38,169 bases of DNA from Maribellus luteus (GCF_003576475.1 NZ_QWGR01000026.1:1-38169); one strand, 5' to 3'. Positions 27,035 through 36,117 are shown, numbered from the stretch's first letter. The notes: generated by a model from the letters alone, not told the origin. A program made the numbers and translations.

Positions 27035-28594
27035 ATGAAAAAAATAAAGTCGTTGTTCATTGTAAGTATTGTCTTGGTGTTGACAATGGGTAGCTTGAGA
27101 ATATTTGCAGAGAATAAAGAAATGTCTGATTTTAAAATCAAAGGATTTCATTTAGATCTGCGTATCCAGGTAATGAAGCCTGAGGCATTGAAGGCTTTTG
27201 CCAATGAACTGGCTGCCTTTGGTATAAATACATTAATTATGGAGTGGGAGGGGACTTTCCCATTTGAGTCACACCCCTTGATTCCCAACAGATATGCTTA
27301 TACGAAAGATGAAATACGGGATTTTGTAGCTTACTGTAAGGATTTGAATATTGATGTGGTTCCAATGCAGCAGAGTCTGGGACACCTTGAATATATTCTG
27401 CGGCATAACCGCTATGCCGGGCAGCGGGAAGATTCGAAGGATGTATCTCAGATTTGTCCGATGAAGACCGAGTCGAATCGGGTTTTATTCACTGAGTTGT
27501 TTACTGAAATGGCAAGCTTACATCCTTCAAAATACTTTCATATTGGAGGAGATGAGGCTTATCTTTTCGGACATTGCGACTTATGCAGTCAGCGTATAGA
27601 AGAGAAGGGAAAAGCAAAACTGCTATCGGATCATTTAAAGATGCTATGCGAGATTATTGTTTCATTGGGAAAGACACCGGTTTTGTGGGCTGATGTTGCG
27701 AATGAATATCCTGAAGAATTAGCCCAGTTGCCCAAAGAAACAGTCTTTTTAGTCTGGAATTATGGATGGGCTTATGATCGCTTTGGCGATCCAAATAAAA
27801 TTATAGAGAAAGGCTTTGAAGTATGGGGTGCACCTGCCTTAAGAAGTCATCCCGACAATTTTTATCTAACCCGCTGGGAATACCACTTTCAAAATATACG
27901 TGATTTCATTCCTTTGTGTAGAAAGAATGGCTACAAGGGCATTGTAATGACTTCCTGGTCGACTTCCGGAATTTACTCGACGGTTTTTGAAGACGAGAAA
28001 ACAATTGCTGATTTGATTGCCGTTCGTAATGTTTATCCAATTTCCGGCTTTCGGGTTTTAATGGCTGCCTATGCGCAGGCTTTAAACCAAGACGAGAGCC
28101 TGGATATAGATCAATTCATGATAGCCTACAGTAACGATCGATTTGGTTTTACAAAAGAGCAAGCACACCGGTTTTGGAAAGCCATAAAAGGAAAGCCTTA
28201 CATGATTATTGATGGAAAAATCGAAGGGGCAGAAGATGTTTCAGTAGAAGCTTTGTGGAATTCTTCAAAAGATGATCAAAAAGTACTGGCAGAATTGATG
28301 CCAACCAAAAATAACGAAGAGTTTGAACACTTCAGGCTAATGAAGGCTATTCGTGAAAATTACCTGGCTTTTAGGGTTGTGGAGGAGAAGGTTAACGAAG
28401 TTGCTTTCACGGTAGAAATGGTTCCCGGTATCTTAACTCAGTTGGATGGAATCATTGCGAAAGACGCGGTAATAAGCAGACGTTTTCGCGAGTTGAATGA
28501 AGATTTGTTATACCCTTCTGAAATTGAGCAGGAAAATCAGGTGAGAATAAAACGGGTACGCCTGCTTTACGAAAGATTATCAAAAAGAAGATAA
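27035..28594 (+). CDS. Family GH20 beta-N-acetylhexosaminidase, exported
   Basis: I chose the ATG at 27035 (519 residues), where a signal peptide starts (KKIKSLFIVSIVLVLTMG); a GTG at 26981 lies further upstream. A TIM barrel follows, opening with KGFHLDLRIQVM. The GH20 catalytic Asp-Glu pair is in FHIGGDEAYLFGHC (Asp 173, Glu 174), with supporting LIMEWEG, MQQSLGHLEY and WNYGWAYDRFG. The N-terminal GH20b domain common in other hexosaminidases is absent, so it resembles the GcnA-like subgroup. It should remove terminal beta-linked GlcNAc or GalNAc by substrate-assisted catalysis. It is the last gene of the long operon, ending about 90 bases before a strong terminator. Confidence 0.92.
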   Translation: MKKIKSLFIVSIVLVLTMGSLRIFAENKEMSDFKIKGFHLDLRIQVMKPEALKAFANELAAFGINTLIMEWEGTFPFESHPLIPNRYAYTKDEIRDFVAYCKDLNIDVVPMQQSLGHLEYILRHNRYAGQREDSKDVSQICPMKTESNRVLFTELFTEMASLHPSKYFHIGGDEAYLFGHCDLCSQRIEEKGKAKLLSDHLKMLCEIIVSLGKTPVLWADVANEYPEELAQLPKETVFLVWNYGWAYDRFGDPNKIIEKGFEVWGAPALRSHPDNFYLTRWEYHFQNIRDFIPLCRKNGYKGIVMTSWSTSGIYSTVFEDEKTIADLIAVRNVYPISGFRVLMAAYAQALNQDESLDIDQFMIAYSNDRFGFTKEQAHRFWKAIKGKPYMIIDGKIEGAEDVSVEALWNSSKDDQKVLAELMPTKNNEEFEHFRLMKAIRENYLAFRVVEEKVNEVAFTVEMVPGILTQLDGIIAKDAVISRRFRELNEDLLYPSEIEQENQVRIKRVRLLYERLSKRR

Positions 28595-28681
28595 ATGCTT
28601 ACAGTAATCAGTGGAGTAAAAAATATCGAAGCGAATGGATAAAATAATAGGATATCTGTAACCCACGGATGAGTTTAAAAT

Positions 28682-28719
28682 AAAAAATGGAGCCACTAAA
28701 TGTAATGGCTCCATTTTTT
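28682..28719. terminator. Bidirectional intrinsic terminator
   Basis: A perfect 14-bp inverted repeat (AAAAAATGGAGCCA at 28682-28695 and its complement at 28706-28719) surrounds a 10-base loop. The right arm ends in six T, and the left arm reads as T on the other strand, so it can stop transcription from both sides. It sits between the GH20 gene and the convergent efflux operon. Confidence 0.85.
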
Positions 28720-28736
28720 ATTCCGGAAAGCAGAAA

Positions 28737-30119
28737 TTACTTCCACCCGCCGCCCAAAGCATGATACAGGTTTACCACAGCAGTTAGCTGTTGTATGTGG
28801 TCGTTTACATTGCTTAACCGGGCATTTAGCAAACTTTGCTGGGCATTTAAAACTTCGGTGTAAGTTGCCGAACCGTAGTTGAGCAGCTCTTTTGTATAAT
28901 CAACCGATTTTTCAAGTGCTTCCAGTTGTTTTTGGCGAAGCTCCCTTTTTTGTACCGAAGCATCGTAAAGAGAAAGCGCATTGTTCACTTCTTTTCCGGC
29001 ATTCAGCAAAGTACTGCTAAAATTAGCCAGTGCAGCTGCTTGTTGGGCTTTCGCCACTTCGAGGCGTGTTTTGTTTTGCCGTTTGTTAAAGATCGGTTGC
29101 GTAAGTCCTCCAACAATATTGGCGGCAAACGAGGCCGGGTCAAACAAATCTTTAAATTCCAAGGCCTCGAAACCTGCGTTTGCTGTTAAGGTAACCGAGG
29201 GATAGAAATAAGCCCTTGCGTTGTTGGTCATTTCATAGGCACTGATTACGCCAAACTCAGCCTGCATAACATCGGGGCGGTTGTCGAGCAACTCAGCCGG
29301 AACACCCGTACTCAGCAGCTCGTTGGCTTTTTGGTCTTCCAGTTTGCCCCGTGCGATCGGCCCCGGAGTTCTTCCCAGTAAAAGACAAAGCGTATTTTCT
29401 GTTTCCCTGATCTGTTGTTCAATATCCGGAATGGTAACTTCGGCCGCATAGCGGACTGCTTCGCTTTGCACAACGGCAGCTCCTGTCACCCGTCCGGTTT
29501 CTTTCAGGCTTTTCATGGTCTCAACCAGATCAGCACTGTTTTTTACTGTTTCGTGTGTAATCGCCAGTTTGCTGTCGAGTGCCAGCAGGTTGTAATAGGC
29601 CGAAGCAATGTTTGAGATCAGCCGGGTTTTTACCGCATTTTTGGCGGCATCGGTTGCCAGGTAGTCGAAAAAAGCTGCCTTTTTTGCACTGTTCAACTTT
29701 CCCCAGATATCCACTTCCCAGCTACTTTGTACAATCACCTGCGAAGCATTGTAACTGGGCGGTCCGTTGGGAGAGGTCGACTCGGAAGTATTGACATAGG
29801 TATGTCCAGCCTGGGCCGACAGAGACGGTAGCAGTGCTGCGCGGCTCTGGTTAAAATAGGCTTCCGAAGCATTCACCCGCTGAATGGCAGCTTGTAAATC
29901 GAAGTTGTTTCTTAGCCCTTCAGCAATAAGGCTGTCGAGCATGGGATCGTTAAACAGGTCCTGCCAGTTTTCGTTGGCAAGGTTCAGGCTGTCGGGGGCT
30001 ACTTCGCCCAAAAGCCCGTCGGTATTTGTCTGACTGCGTTGATAGTGGTTGCTGGTACTGCACGAGAATAGTACAAGCGTTGCCGCAATCGTAAGAATTA
30101 TATTTTTATATGAATTCAT
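28737..30119 (-). CDS. RND efflux outer membrane factor (NodT/OprM-type lipoprotein)
   Basis: The 460-residue protein has a lipoprotein signal (lipobox VLFSC) and two outer-membrane-efflux repeats. Landmarks are ANENWQDLFNDPMLDSLIAE near residue 50, the helical AIQRVNASEAYFNQSRAALL, SWEVDIWGKLNSAKKAA near 150, and the second-repeat YGSATYTEVLNAQQSLL near 415. It should trimerise as an alpha-barrel exit duct with the downstream-encoded inner-membrane pump. It is the last gene of the minus-strand operon, 25 bases after the permease. Its 3' end is duplicated and decayed at 2381-2497. The cargo cannot be read. Confidence 0.95.
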   Translation of the reverse strand: MNSYKNIILTIAATLVLFSCSTSNHYQRSQTNTDGLLGEVAPDSLNLANENWQDLFNDPMLDSLIAEGLRNNFDLQAAIQRVNASEAYFNQSRAALLPSLSAQAGHTYVNTSESTSPNGPPSYNASQVIVQSSWEVDIWGKLNSAKKAAFFDYLATDAAKNAVKTRLISNIASAYYNLLALDSKLAITHETVKNSADLVETMKSLKETGRVTGAAVVQSEAVRYAAEVTIPDIEQQIRETENTLCLLLGRTPGPIARGKLEDQKANELLSTGVPAELLDNRPDVMQAEFGVISAYEMTNNARAYFYPSVTLTANAGFEALEFKDLFDPASFAANIVGGLTQPIFNKRQNKTRLEVAKAQQAAALANFSSTLLNAGKEVNNALSLYDASVQKRELRQKQLEALEKSVDYTKELLNYGSATYTEVLNAQQSLLNARLSNVNDHIQQLTAVVNLYHALGGGWK

Positions 30120-30144
30120 ATTCGTTTCATTCTTTACCCCGGAA

Positions 30145-33100
30145 TTAAGCCAGGCTGTTCATTTCTGAGATTTCTGTATTTTTCGGTTTTACCACTTTTT
30201 CCTGAAGAATCTGGAAAACCACAAACATGGCTGGAATAACCAGGATCCCGATCATTGTACCGATAAGCATACCTCCGATTGCCCCGGCACCGATAGAGCG
30301 GTTTCCGTTGGCACCAACTCCACTTCCAACGATCAATGGCAGCAAGCCAACAATAAATGCAAACGATGTCATCAGGATGGGGCGAAGTCGGGCAGTAGCT
30401 CCTTCAATGGCTGCCTGCACAATGGACATTCCTGACTCCCGCCTTTGCCGGGCAAATTCCACAATCAGGATCGCGTTCTTGGCCAGCAGCCCGATAAGCA
30501 TGATCAAAGAAATTTGCAGGTAGATGTTGTTCTCCACTCCCATTAAACGGGCAAAAATAAATGCTCCCGAAATACCGATGGGCAACGATGTCAGGATGGA
30601 TAGAGGGATAATGTAACTTTCGTACTGAGCTGCCAGGAAGAAGTACACGAAAATCAAGCTAAGCATAAAAATAAGGATGGTTTGGCTGCCTGCGCTAATT
30701 TCTTCACGTGTGATTCCCGAGAATTCATAGTCGTATCCGGCAGGCAAGTGTTCGGCTGCCACTTCTCTGATGGCATCGATTGCTGCTCCCGAACTAAATC
30801 CCGGATTTGGCGCACCGTTCACCGAAATAGCTGTGTACATGTTAAAACGGTTGATGCTTTCAGGACCATAAACCCGTGTTAATGTGATAAATTCCGAGAT
30901 CGGTGCCATCTCGCCGCCGGCAGTTCTTATTTTTATGTTGTTCAAATCATCAGGGTTTCCGCGGAATTCAGCTTCCGACTGAACCATTACACGGTATTGT
31001 TTTCCGAAGCGGTTAAAATCAGACGCGTAGTAACCTCCGATGTAGCCTTGCATGGCCGAAAGTACCGAACTTACCTGGATTCCCGACCGCATACAGCGCG
31101 CCGCATCCACATCGATCCGGTACTGTGGGAACCCGGTGTTAAAAGTAGTACGGGCATATTGAATCTCCGGACGCTGGTTCAGCGCTCCCAGGAATTCATT
31201 GGATATTTTCTCAAACTGATGAATGTCTCCACCGGTTTTGTCTTCCAGTTTCAATTCAAAACCGCCCGTAACACTAAATCCGGGAACCATTGGTGGCGAG
31301 AATATAATAATTCGGGCATCCTTGATTTGGGAAGTGAGCATGTACATTTTTTGAATTACACTGTTCAAATCTTGCCCTTTTTCTTTTCGTTCATCAAATG
31401 ATTTCAGGTTGGCAATCACCATTCCGTACGGACTGCCTGAACCTCCCATAAAAGAGAAGCCGGTTACCACGGTCCGCGATGTTATTTCGGGCACAGTTTC
31501 AATAATTCTGTCAATCTCTTTGGCCACTTCAAGTGTTCGTTCGGCAGAAGTGGCAGGAGGCATGGCAATGTCCACAAACATACGTCCGGTGTCTTCGCTT
31601 GGTACAAAACCGGTTGGTGTGGTTTTCATTAAAAATACCAGCACTCCCACAAAAACGACGATCATTCCTGAAGCCAGCCATTTATGATGAATAAAGAACC
31701 CAGTCACTTTTTTGTATTTCAGGGTCATGGTATCAAAGGCCGTATTAAAGGAAGTGGCAAAGCGTTTTGTCAGTCCTTTCTTTCCTTTCATTTCTTCTTC
31801 GTGCGGTTTCAGGAAAAGAGCACAAAGGGCAGGACTAAGCGTTAGCGCATTAACTGCCGATAAAATGATCGCCACTGTTAAGGTGATCCCGAACTGACGG
31901 AAGAAAACGCCCGTTGTACCGGTGATAAAGGTTACCGGCACAAACACCGCTCCCATAACCAGGGTGATCGAAATAATCGCGGTTGAAATTTCGCTCATGG
32001 CAGAAATGGCTGCCGCTTTGGGCGTCATTTTTCCCTTGTCGAGTTTGGCGTGAACAGCTTCCACCACCACAATGGCATCGTCAACTACAATCCCGATGGC
32101 AAGTACCAGCGCGAAAAGAGTGAGCAGGTTAATACTGAATCCGAAAAGGTTCAGGAAAAAGAAAGTACCAATAATCGATACCGGAACTGCAATCGCCGGA
32201 ATAAGCGTAGCCCGGAAGTTTTGCAGGAACACAAATACCACAATAAATACCAGGATAAATGCTTCGAGTAAGGTGTGAAGCACTTTTGAAATAGAGGCAT
32301 CCAGGAAGTCGTTGGTGTTCATCAGTACCACATATTCAATTCCGGGAGGGAAAGTTTCGGAGGCATCTTCCAGCACCTTTTCAACTTCCAAAATTACTTC
32401 GCGTGCATTGGAGCCGGCCGATTGAAAAATAGCCATACCAATACCCGGTTTTCCCTGGGTGTGAGTATCAACATTGTAACTCAGCGAACCCATTTCCACA
32501 CGGGCTACATCGCGCAGGCGAAGTACATTGCCATCGTCGTCGGCTTTGATAACGATGTTTTCAAATTCCTCGGGTTGCGTTAGTTTTCCTTTGTAGCGTA
32601 TTACGTATTCGTAACTCTGGTCGTTTTGCTGTCCAAAACGTCCGGGAGCTGCTTCCAGGTTTTGTGCATTCAATGCAGCGGTAATATCCGATGGAATTAA
32701 ATTATAACTCGCCATTACATCGGGTTTGAGCCAGACTCTCATCGAGTAATCTTTTGCGCCAAACACCATGGCTTCACCCACTCCGTTTACACGCTGTACC
32801 TGTGGCAGCAGGTTAATCTTCGAATAATTCTGAAGAAAGGTTTCATCGTATTCGCCATTTGGGCTATACAACGAGAACACCATTAACATGTTGTTTTGCC
32901 GTTTGGCGGTGATGACCCCTGCTCTTGTAACTTCGGCAGGCAACAGGGCATTGGCCCTGGCCACCCGGTTTTGAACGTTTACCGCCGCCATGTCAGGATC
33001 GGTACCCTGCTTGAAATAAACTTCGATGGCAGCCATCCCCGAGTTGCTGGCTGTAGAGTTCATGTAAATCATGTCTTCCACCCCGTTAATCTGTTCTTCC

Positions 33101-33294
33101 AGCGGAATAACCACGCTGTTCAGTACGGTTTGCGCATCGGCACCGGTGTAGTTGGCCGACACACGGATGGTTGGCGGAGCAATGTCGGGGTATTGCTCAA
33201 TCGGAAGGGTGACAATTCCCAGTACTCCGAGAATTACCAATATTATTGAAATGACCGTTGATAGTACCGGTCGTTCTATAAATGTTCTAAACAT
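30145..33294 (-). CDS. RND efflux permease (AcrB/HAE1-type)
   Basis: The 1049-residue protein is full length for the hydrophobe/amphiphile efflux family. It shows the N-terminal FIERPVLSTVISIILVILG, the proton-relay acidic pair in LVLAIGIVVDDAIVVVEAVH, periplasmic porter domains, and the typical late segment SLIMLIGLLAKNAILIVEFA. It should use proton flux to expel drugs, bile-like compounds or metabolites from the periplasm or membrane. It forms a tripartite pump with the adaptor 18 bases upstream and the outer membrane factor 25 bases downstream. I would not guess the substrate. The MarR gene at the head of the operon suggests induction by a small molecule. Confidence 0.96.
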   Translation of the reverse strand: MFRTFIERPVLSTVISIILVILGVLGIVTLPIEQYPDIAPPTIRVSANYTGADAQTVLNSVVIPLEEQINGVEDMIYMNSTASNSGMAAIEVYFKQGTDPDMAAVNVQNRVARANALLPAEVTRAGVITAKRQNNMLMVFSLYSPNGEYDETFLQNYSKINLLPQVQRVNGVGEAMVFGAKDYSMRVWLKPDVMASYNLIPSDITAALNAQNLEAAPGRFGQQNDQSYEYVIRYKGKLTQPEEFENIVIKADDDGNVLRLRDVARVEMGSLSYNVDTHTQGKPGIGMAIFQSAGSNAREVILEVEKVLEDASETFPPGIEYVVLMNTNDFLDASISKVLHTLLEAFILVFIVVFVFLQNFRATLIPAIAVPVSIIGTFFFLNLFGFSINLLTLFALVLAIGIVVDDAIVVVEAVHAKLDKGKMTPKAAAISAMSEISTAIISITLVMGAVFVPVTFITGTTGVFFRQFGITLTVAIILSAVNALTLSPALCALFLKPHEEEMKGKKGLTKRFATSFNTAFDTMTLKYKKVTGFFIHHKWLASGMIVVFVGVLVFLMKTTPTGFVPSEDTGRMFVDIAMPPATSAERTLEVAKEIDRIIETVPEITSRTVVTGFSFMGGSGSPYGMVIANLKSFDERKEKGQDLNSVIQKMYMLTSQIKDARIIIFSPPMVPGFSVTGGFELKLEDKTGGDIHQFEKISNEFLGALNQRPEIQYARTTFNTGFPQYRIDVDAARCMRSGIQVSSVLSAMQGYIGGYYASDFNRFGKQYRVMVQSEAEFRGNPDDLNNIKIRTAGGEMAPISEFITLTRVYGPESINRFNMYTAISVNGAPNPGFSSGAAIDAIREVAAEHLPAGYDYEFSGITREEISAGSQTILIFMLSLIFVYFFLAAQYESYIIPLSILTSLPIGISGAFIFARLMGVENNIYLQISLIMLIGLLAKNAILIVEFARQRRESGMSIVQAAIEGATARLRPILMTSFAFIVGLLPLIVGSGVGANGNRSIGAGAIGGMLIGTMIGILVIPAMFVVFQILQEKVVKPKNTEISEMNSLA

Positions 33295-33312
33295 AGTAAT
33301 CGAGTATTAAGA

Positions 33313-34488
33313 TTAGTTACCTGAAACTTGATTGTTTGAAGCTGTTGCCTGCTGTTTGTCCAATTTGGGTTTGATTTCCATCCCGTCGCGAAGCGTGGCA
33401 ACTCCTTCGGTAACAATTTTATCGCCGGGTTTCAGACCCGCGGTAACAACGTATTCTTCTTTCAGGTTACCTGTAATGGTTTGAATGGCGGTGTTTACTA
33501 CTTTATTCTCATTGTTCACCACGTAAACAAAATGGGTTCCCTGAATTTCGAAAGTGGCCTTTTGAGGAACAGTGATAACCGAACTGTGAATTTCGGGTAA
33601 ACGCACCCGGCCACTGCCGCCTGAGCGAAGGTCTCCTTCCGGATTTGGAAACGAAGCACGGATATTTATGGCTCCCGTTTGCTGGTCAACAATACCACTG
33701 GCTGTTTCAATCTTACCTTTAATATTGTATACCGAATTATCGGGTAATACCAGTTCCACCTCAGGCAGTTTTGCCAGTTTTTCGCGGATGTTGCTTCCTT
33801 CCAGGAATTTTGTCATTTGCAGAAAGTTCTTTTCATTCATCGAAAAGTACGCCTGCATGGATGTGGTATTTGAAACCGTTGTTAAAGGCTGTGAAATACT
33901 GCTGCTCACCAGACTGCCAACACGGTAAGGGAAATTTCCGATAATGCCGTTGGTTGGGCTGGTGATAACTGTGTACTGTAAATTGGCTTTCGAATTGGCC
34001 AGGTTGGCTTTGGCCTGTGCCAGTTGTGCTTCGGCTGATTTAAGACTGGTTTCAACCGTCTCCAGTTCAAAGCTGCTGATAATGTTCTTTTCTACCAGTG
34101 GTTTTGTTTTTTCAACGTTGATCTTGGCAGTAGCCACCAGCGATTCGGCCACTTTTACCTGGGCCTCTGCCGAGCGAACCTGCGCTTGAATGTCGTTGGC
34201 GTTTAGTTTGAAAAGAATCTGCCCTTTTTGTACATGGTCTCCTTCATCCACCAGGATGCTTTCAATGTATCCGGCTACACGCGGACGAATCTCTACGGTT
34301 TGTTGCCCTTGTAGTGTAGTGGGGAAATCCTGAAAGAGCGTGATGTCGCGGGGCGAAAGCTCCAGTACCTTTAATTCTCTTACCTGGCCGGCCATCCCGG
34401 CTGGCCCTTGCGGGGCGTTCGAGCACGAATATGCTGCGATTAATATTGCCAGGATACTCAAATTTCTAAATTGCTTAATTGTTTTCAT
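33313..34488 (-). CDS. RND efflux periplasmic adaptor (AcrA-type lipoprotein)
   Basis: The 391-residue protein has a lipoprotein signal (lipobox AAYSC). The lipoyl-like half motifs flank an alpha hairpin: VEIRPRVAGYIESILVDEGD near residue 65, then the helical KVAESLVATAKINVEKTKPL, then TVITSPTNGIIGNFPYRVG near 175. Beta-barrel and membrane-proximal domains follow (GGSGRVRLPE, then LKPGDKIVTEGVATLRDG). It bridges the permease and the outer membrane factor encoded next to it. It lies 25 bases downstream of the MarR gene in one operon. Confidence 0.95.
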   Translation of the reverse strand: MKTIKQFRNLSILAILIAAYSCSNAPQGPAGMAGQVRELKVLELSPRDITLFQDFPTTLQGQQTVEIRPRVAGYIESILVDEGDHVQKGQILFKLNANDIQAQVRSAEAQVKVAESLVATAKINVEKTKPLVEKNIISSFELETVETSLKSAEAQLAQAKANLANSKANLQYTVITSPTNGIIGNFPYRVGSLVSSSISQPLTTVSNTTSMQAYFSMNEKNFLQMTKFLEGSNIREKLAKLPEVELVLPDNSVYNIKGKIETASGIVDQQTGAINIRASFPNPEGDLRSGGSGRVRLPEIHSSVITVPQKATFEIQGTHFVYVVNNENKVVNTAIQTITGNLKEEYVVTAGLKPGDKIVTEGVATLRDGMEIKPKLDKQQATASNNQVSGN

Positions 34489-34513
34489 GCTTTTGTTGTA
34501 TAATTTTTCTGAG

Positions 34514-34984
34514 TTACTTTTTACAAACTTCGATATTCGAAAACAGGTCGACCTGTCCGGTGTTGTTTTGAATTTTCTGAATGACCGTGTGGAAAACCTC
34601 TTTTTCTTTTTCGGTTATTCCGGCCATCAGGTCATCCGACACTTTACGTGCTACTCCTTTTAACTGTTCCAATACTTCCTTGCCTTTCTCGGTCATGATC
34701 AGAATTTTCTTTCGTTTATCTGCATCGTCTGTTTTGCGGTCAACATACGAATCCTCAATCAAGGTATTCACATGGCGCAAAATCAACGATTTGTCTTTCT
34801 GAAAGTGATTGGCCAAATCTTGCTGTGTCAAATCATCTTTGTGATCGATCAGGTTAAGCACGAAAAATTGTTCCATGCTAACATCTATATTGTTTTCTCT
34901 GAAGCTTTCCTTTAGCTTCATTCGCATTAAATTAAATGTTCTACCTAATAAATAGGTAAGTGGCTTTTCTGTTTTCATTTCCAT
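34514..34984 (-). CDS. MarR-family transcriptional regulator
   Basis: The 156-residue product has a winged helix-turn-helix: LIDHKDDLTQQDLANHFQKD then KSLILRHVNTLIEDSYVDR and the wing KRKKILIMTEKGKEV. I chose the ATG at 34984; a longer frame starts at 35029 but would begin inside the likely promoter. It heads the efflux operon and probably represses it by binding near its own promoter until a ligand is bound, the usual MarR arrangement. No ligand can be inferred. Confidence 0.92.
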   Translation of the reverse strand: MEMKTEKPLTYLLGRTFNLMRMKLKESFRENNIDVSMEQFFVLNLIDHKDDLTQQDLANHFQKDKSLILRHVNTLIEDSYVDRKTDDADKRKKILIMTEKGKEVLEQLKGVARKVSDDLMAGITEKEKEVFHTVIQKIQNNTGQVDLFSNIEVCKK

Positions 34985-34999
34985 TGCTAAATCAGGTCG

Positions 35000-35029
35000 C
35001 AAAATAAGATAGATGGTTGCAAAAGTCAA
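35000..35029 (-). promoter_or_regulatory. Candidate promoter of the marR-efflux operon
   Basis: On the minus strand, TTG (35027-35029) is followed after 19 bases by TTATTTTG (35000-35007). This is close to the Bacteroidota consensus TTG, 19-21 bases, TAnnTTTG, with a T in place of the A. It lies just ahead of the chosen MarR start and leaves a very short leader, which supports that start. Confidence 0.4.
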
Positions 35030-35038
35030 CTAGTTTTG
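35020..35038. promoter_or_regulatory. Imperfect palindrome overlapping the marR promoter
   Basis: CAAAAGTCAACTAGTTTTG is an imperfect palindrome with outer arms CAAAA and TTTTG. It covers the -33 element of the candidate promoter, where a MarR dimer would be expected to bind. The evidence is position and symmetry only. Confidence 0.3.
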
Positions 35039-35346
35039 TGTTTTGTTTTGTTAAAAAGTAACTTTTTTTTAATAAGAGTTTGGGCATCAGCTATTTGGAA
35101 TGTTTCTTAAATGTTAAGCAATTCAGACAAGAAGGTGTCTTATTCGTGCCCTATTTCTATTTACACACAAAAACTTGCAGCAAAGTTTTGGGACAAAAAC
35201 CGGTTTTTAATGGAAGCCTGCACATGGTCGTATATTTTTCGATATTGAATAACAGGAAAAAACAAGGAGCCAATCCGTACGGACAATTGTTTGATTGCTT
35301 AGTTTTACCAGGCAAAAGTTGGTGCAATGTAAATTAATAGCTTGTG
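35030..35346. other. Divergent intergenic region between marR and modA
   Basis: About 317 bases with no convincing gene; one short open frame from a TTG at 35080 has no recognisable features. A weak plus-strand promoter match exists: TTG at 35036-35038, then 20 bases, then TAACTTTT at 35059-35066. That would give modA a leader of about 270 bases. I could not recognise a ModE site or a molybdenum-cofactor riboswitch. Confidence 0.4.
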
Positions 35347-36111
35347 ATGAGGTATTTAACCTGGATGTTCATATCCGTTGTACTGTTGGCTTCCTGCGGG
35401 CAAGGCAAAACAGAAAAGAAGAGAGAACTGGTGGTATTTTGTGCCTCCAGTTTAACGGATGTGGTTTCTGATATCTGTGCCGGGTTTGAGAAGGAAACTG
35501 GCCGGGAGGTGAAACTAAACCTGGCATCGTCGGGTACTTTGGCCCGGCAGATCGAACACGGAGCTGGACCCTCTCTTTTTATATCGGCCAATAAAAAATG
35601 GCTCGATTACCTGGACGATCTGGGTAAAACTATTCCGGGGACCAGTAAAAAAGTAGCCGCTAATAAGATGGTATTGGTGGCACCTGTCAATAGTGAAATT
35701 GAGCCGTTTGTTTTTACTCCGAATGTGAAACTTCCCGAGGTATTTAAAGGTCGTATTTCCATTGGCGATCCGCAACACGTTCCGGCGGGAGCATACGCGG
35801 TTCAGATATTTGAGAATCTGAATTGTGAAAAGGAACTGGAATCCCGCTTTCTTCCTGCCAAAGATGTCCGTTCTGCATTAATGGTCGTAGAGTTGGGGGA
35901 AGTGGAAGCCGGGGTAGTATATAAAACGGATGCGCTGAAATCAGCCAAAGTAAAAATCCTGACCGAGTTTCCTGATTCGCTGCACAAGCCGGTGGATTAC
36001 TACATGGCTGTTGTAAAAGGCCGCGAAAATGAAAATTCTCTCCAACTATATAATTATATTGTGTCCGAAAAAGCACTCCCGGTTTGGGAGAAATACGGAT
36101 TTATTCAATAA
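35347..36111 (+). CDS. modA: Molybdate ABC transporter substrate-binding lipoprotein
   Basis: The 254-residue product starts at the ATG at 35347 (a GTG lies just before it) with a lipoprotein signal (lipobox LLASC). The body matches ModA: ELVVFCASSLTDVVSDI at the N-terminus, LASSGTLARQIEHGAGPSLF near residue 60, DPQHVPAGAYAVQIFE near 138, and VVELGEVEAGVVYKTDALKS near 180. The Ser, Ala and Tyr positions of the oxyanion pocket appear retained. It would bind molybdate or tungstate outside the inner membrane and hand it to the permease encoded 6 bases downstream. The genes to 37901 form one operon. Confidence 0.94.
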   Translation: MRYLTWMFISVVLLASCGQGKTEKKRELVVFCASSLTDVVSDICAGFEKETGREVKLNLASSGTLARQIEHGAGPSLFISANKKWLDYLDDLGKTIPGTSKKVAANKMVLVAPVNSEIEPFVFTPNVKLPEVFKGRISIGDPQHVPAGAYAVQIFENLNCEKELESRFLPAKDVRSALMVVELGEVEAGVVYKTDALKSAKVKILTEFPDSLHKPVDYYMAVVKGRENENSLQLYNYIVSEKALPVWEKYGFIQ

Positions 36112-36117
36112 ACAGGA

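Noticed and set aside
2381-28874. Classical integrative element with att sites
   Set aside because: The duplicated ends are suggestive, but no integrase, relaxase or transposase was seen between them, so only the repeat relationship is claimed.
35080-35337. 85-codon frame from a TTG between marR and modA
   Set aside because: Non-ATG start, no domain and no signal features; it is treated as intergenic.
35030-35346. Molybdenum-cofactor riboswitch upstream of modA
   Set aside because: I could not recognise the conserved structure by eye; a covariance-model search would decide.
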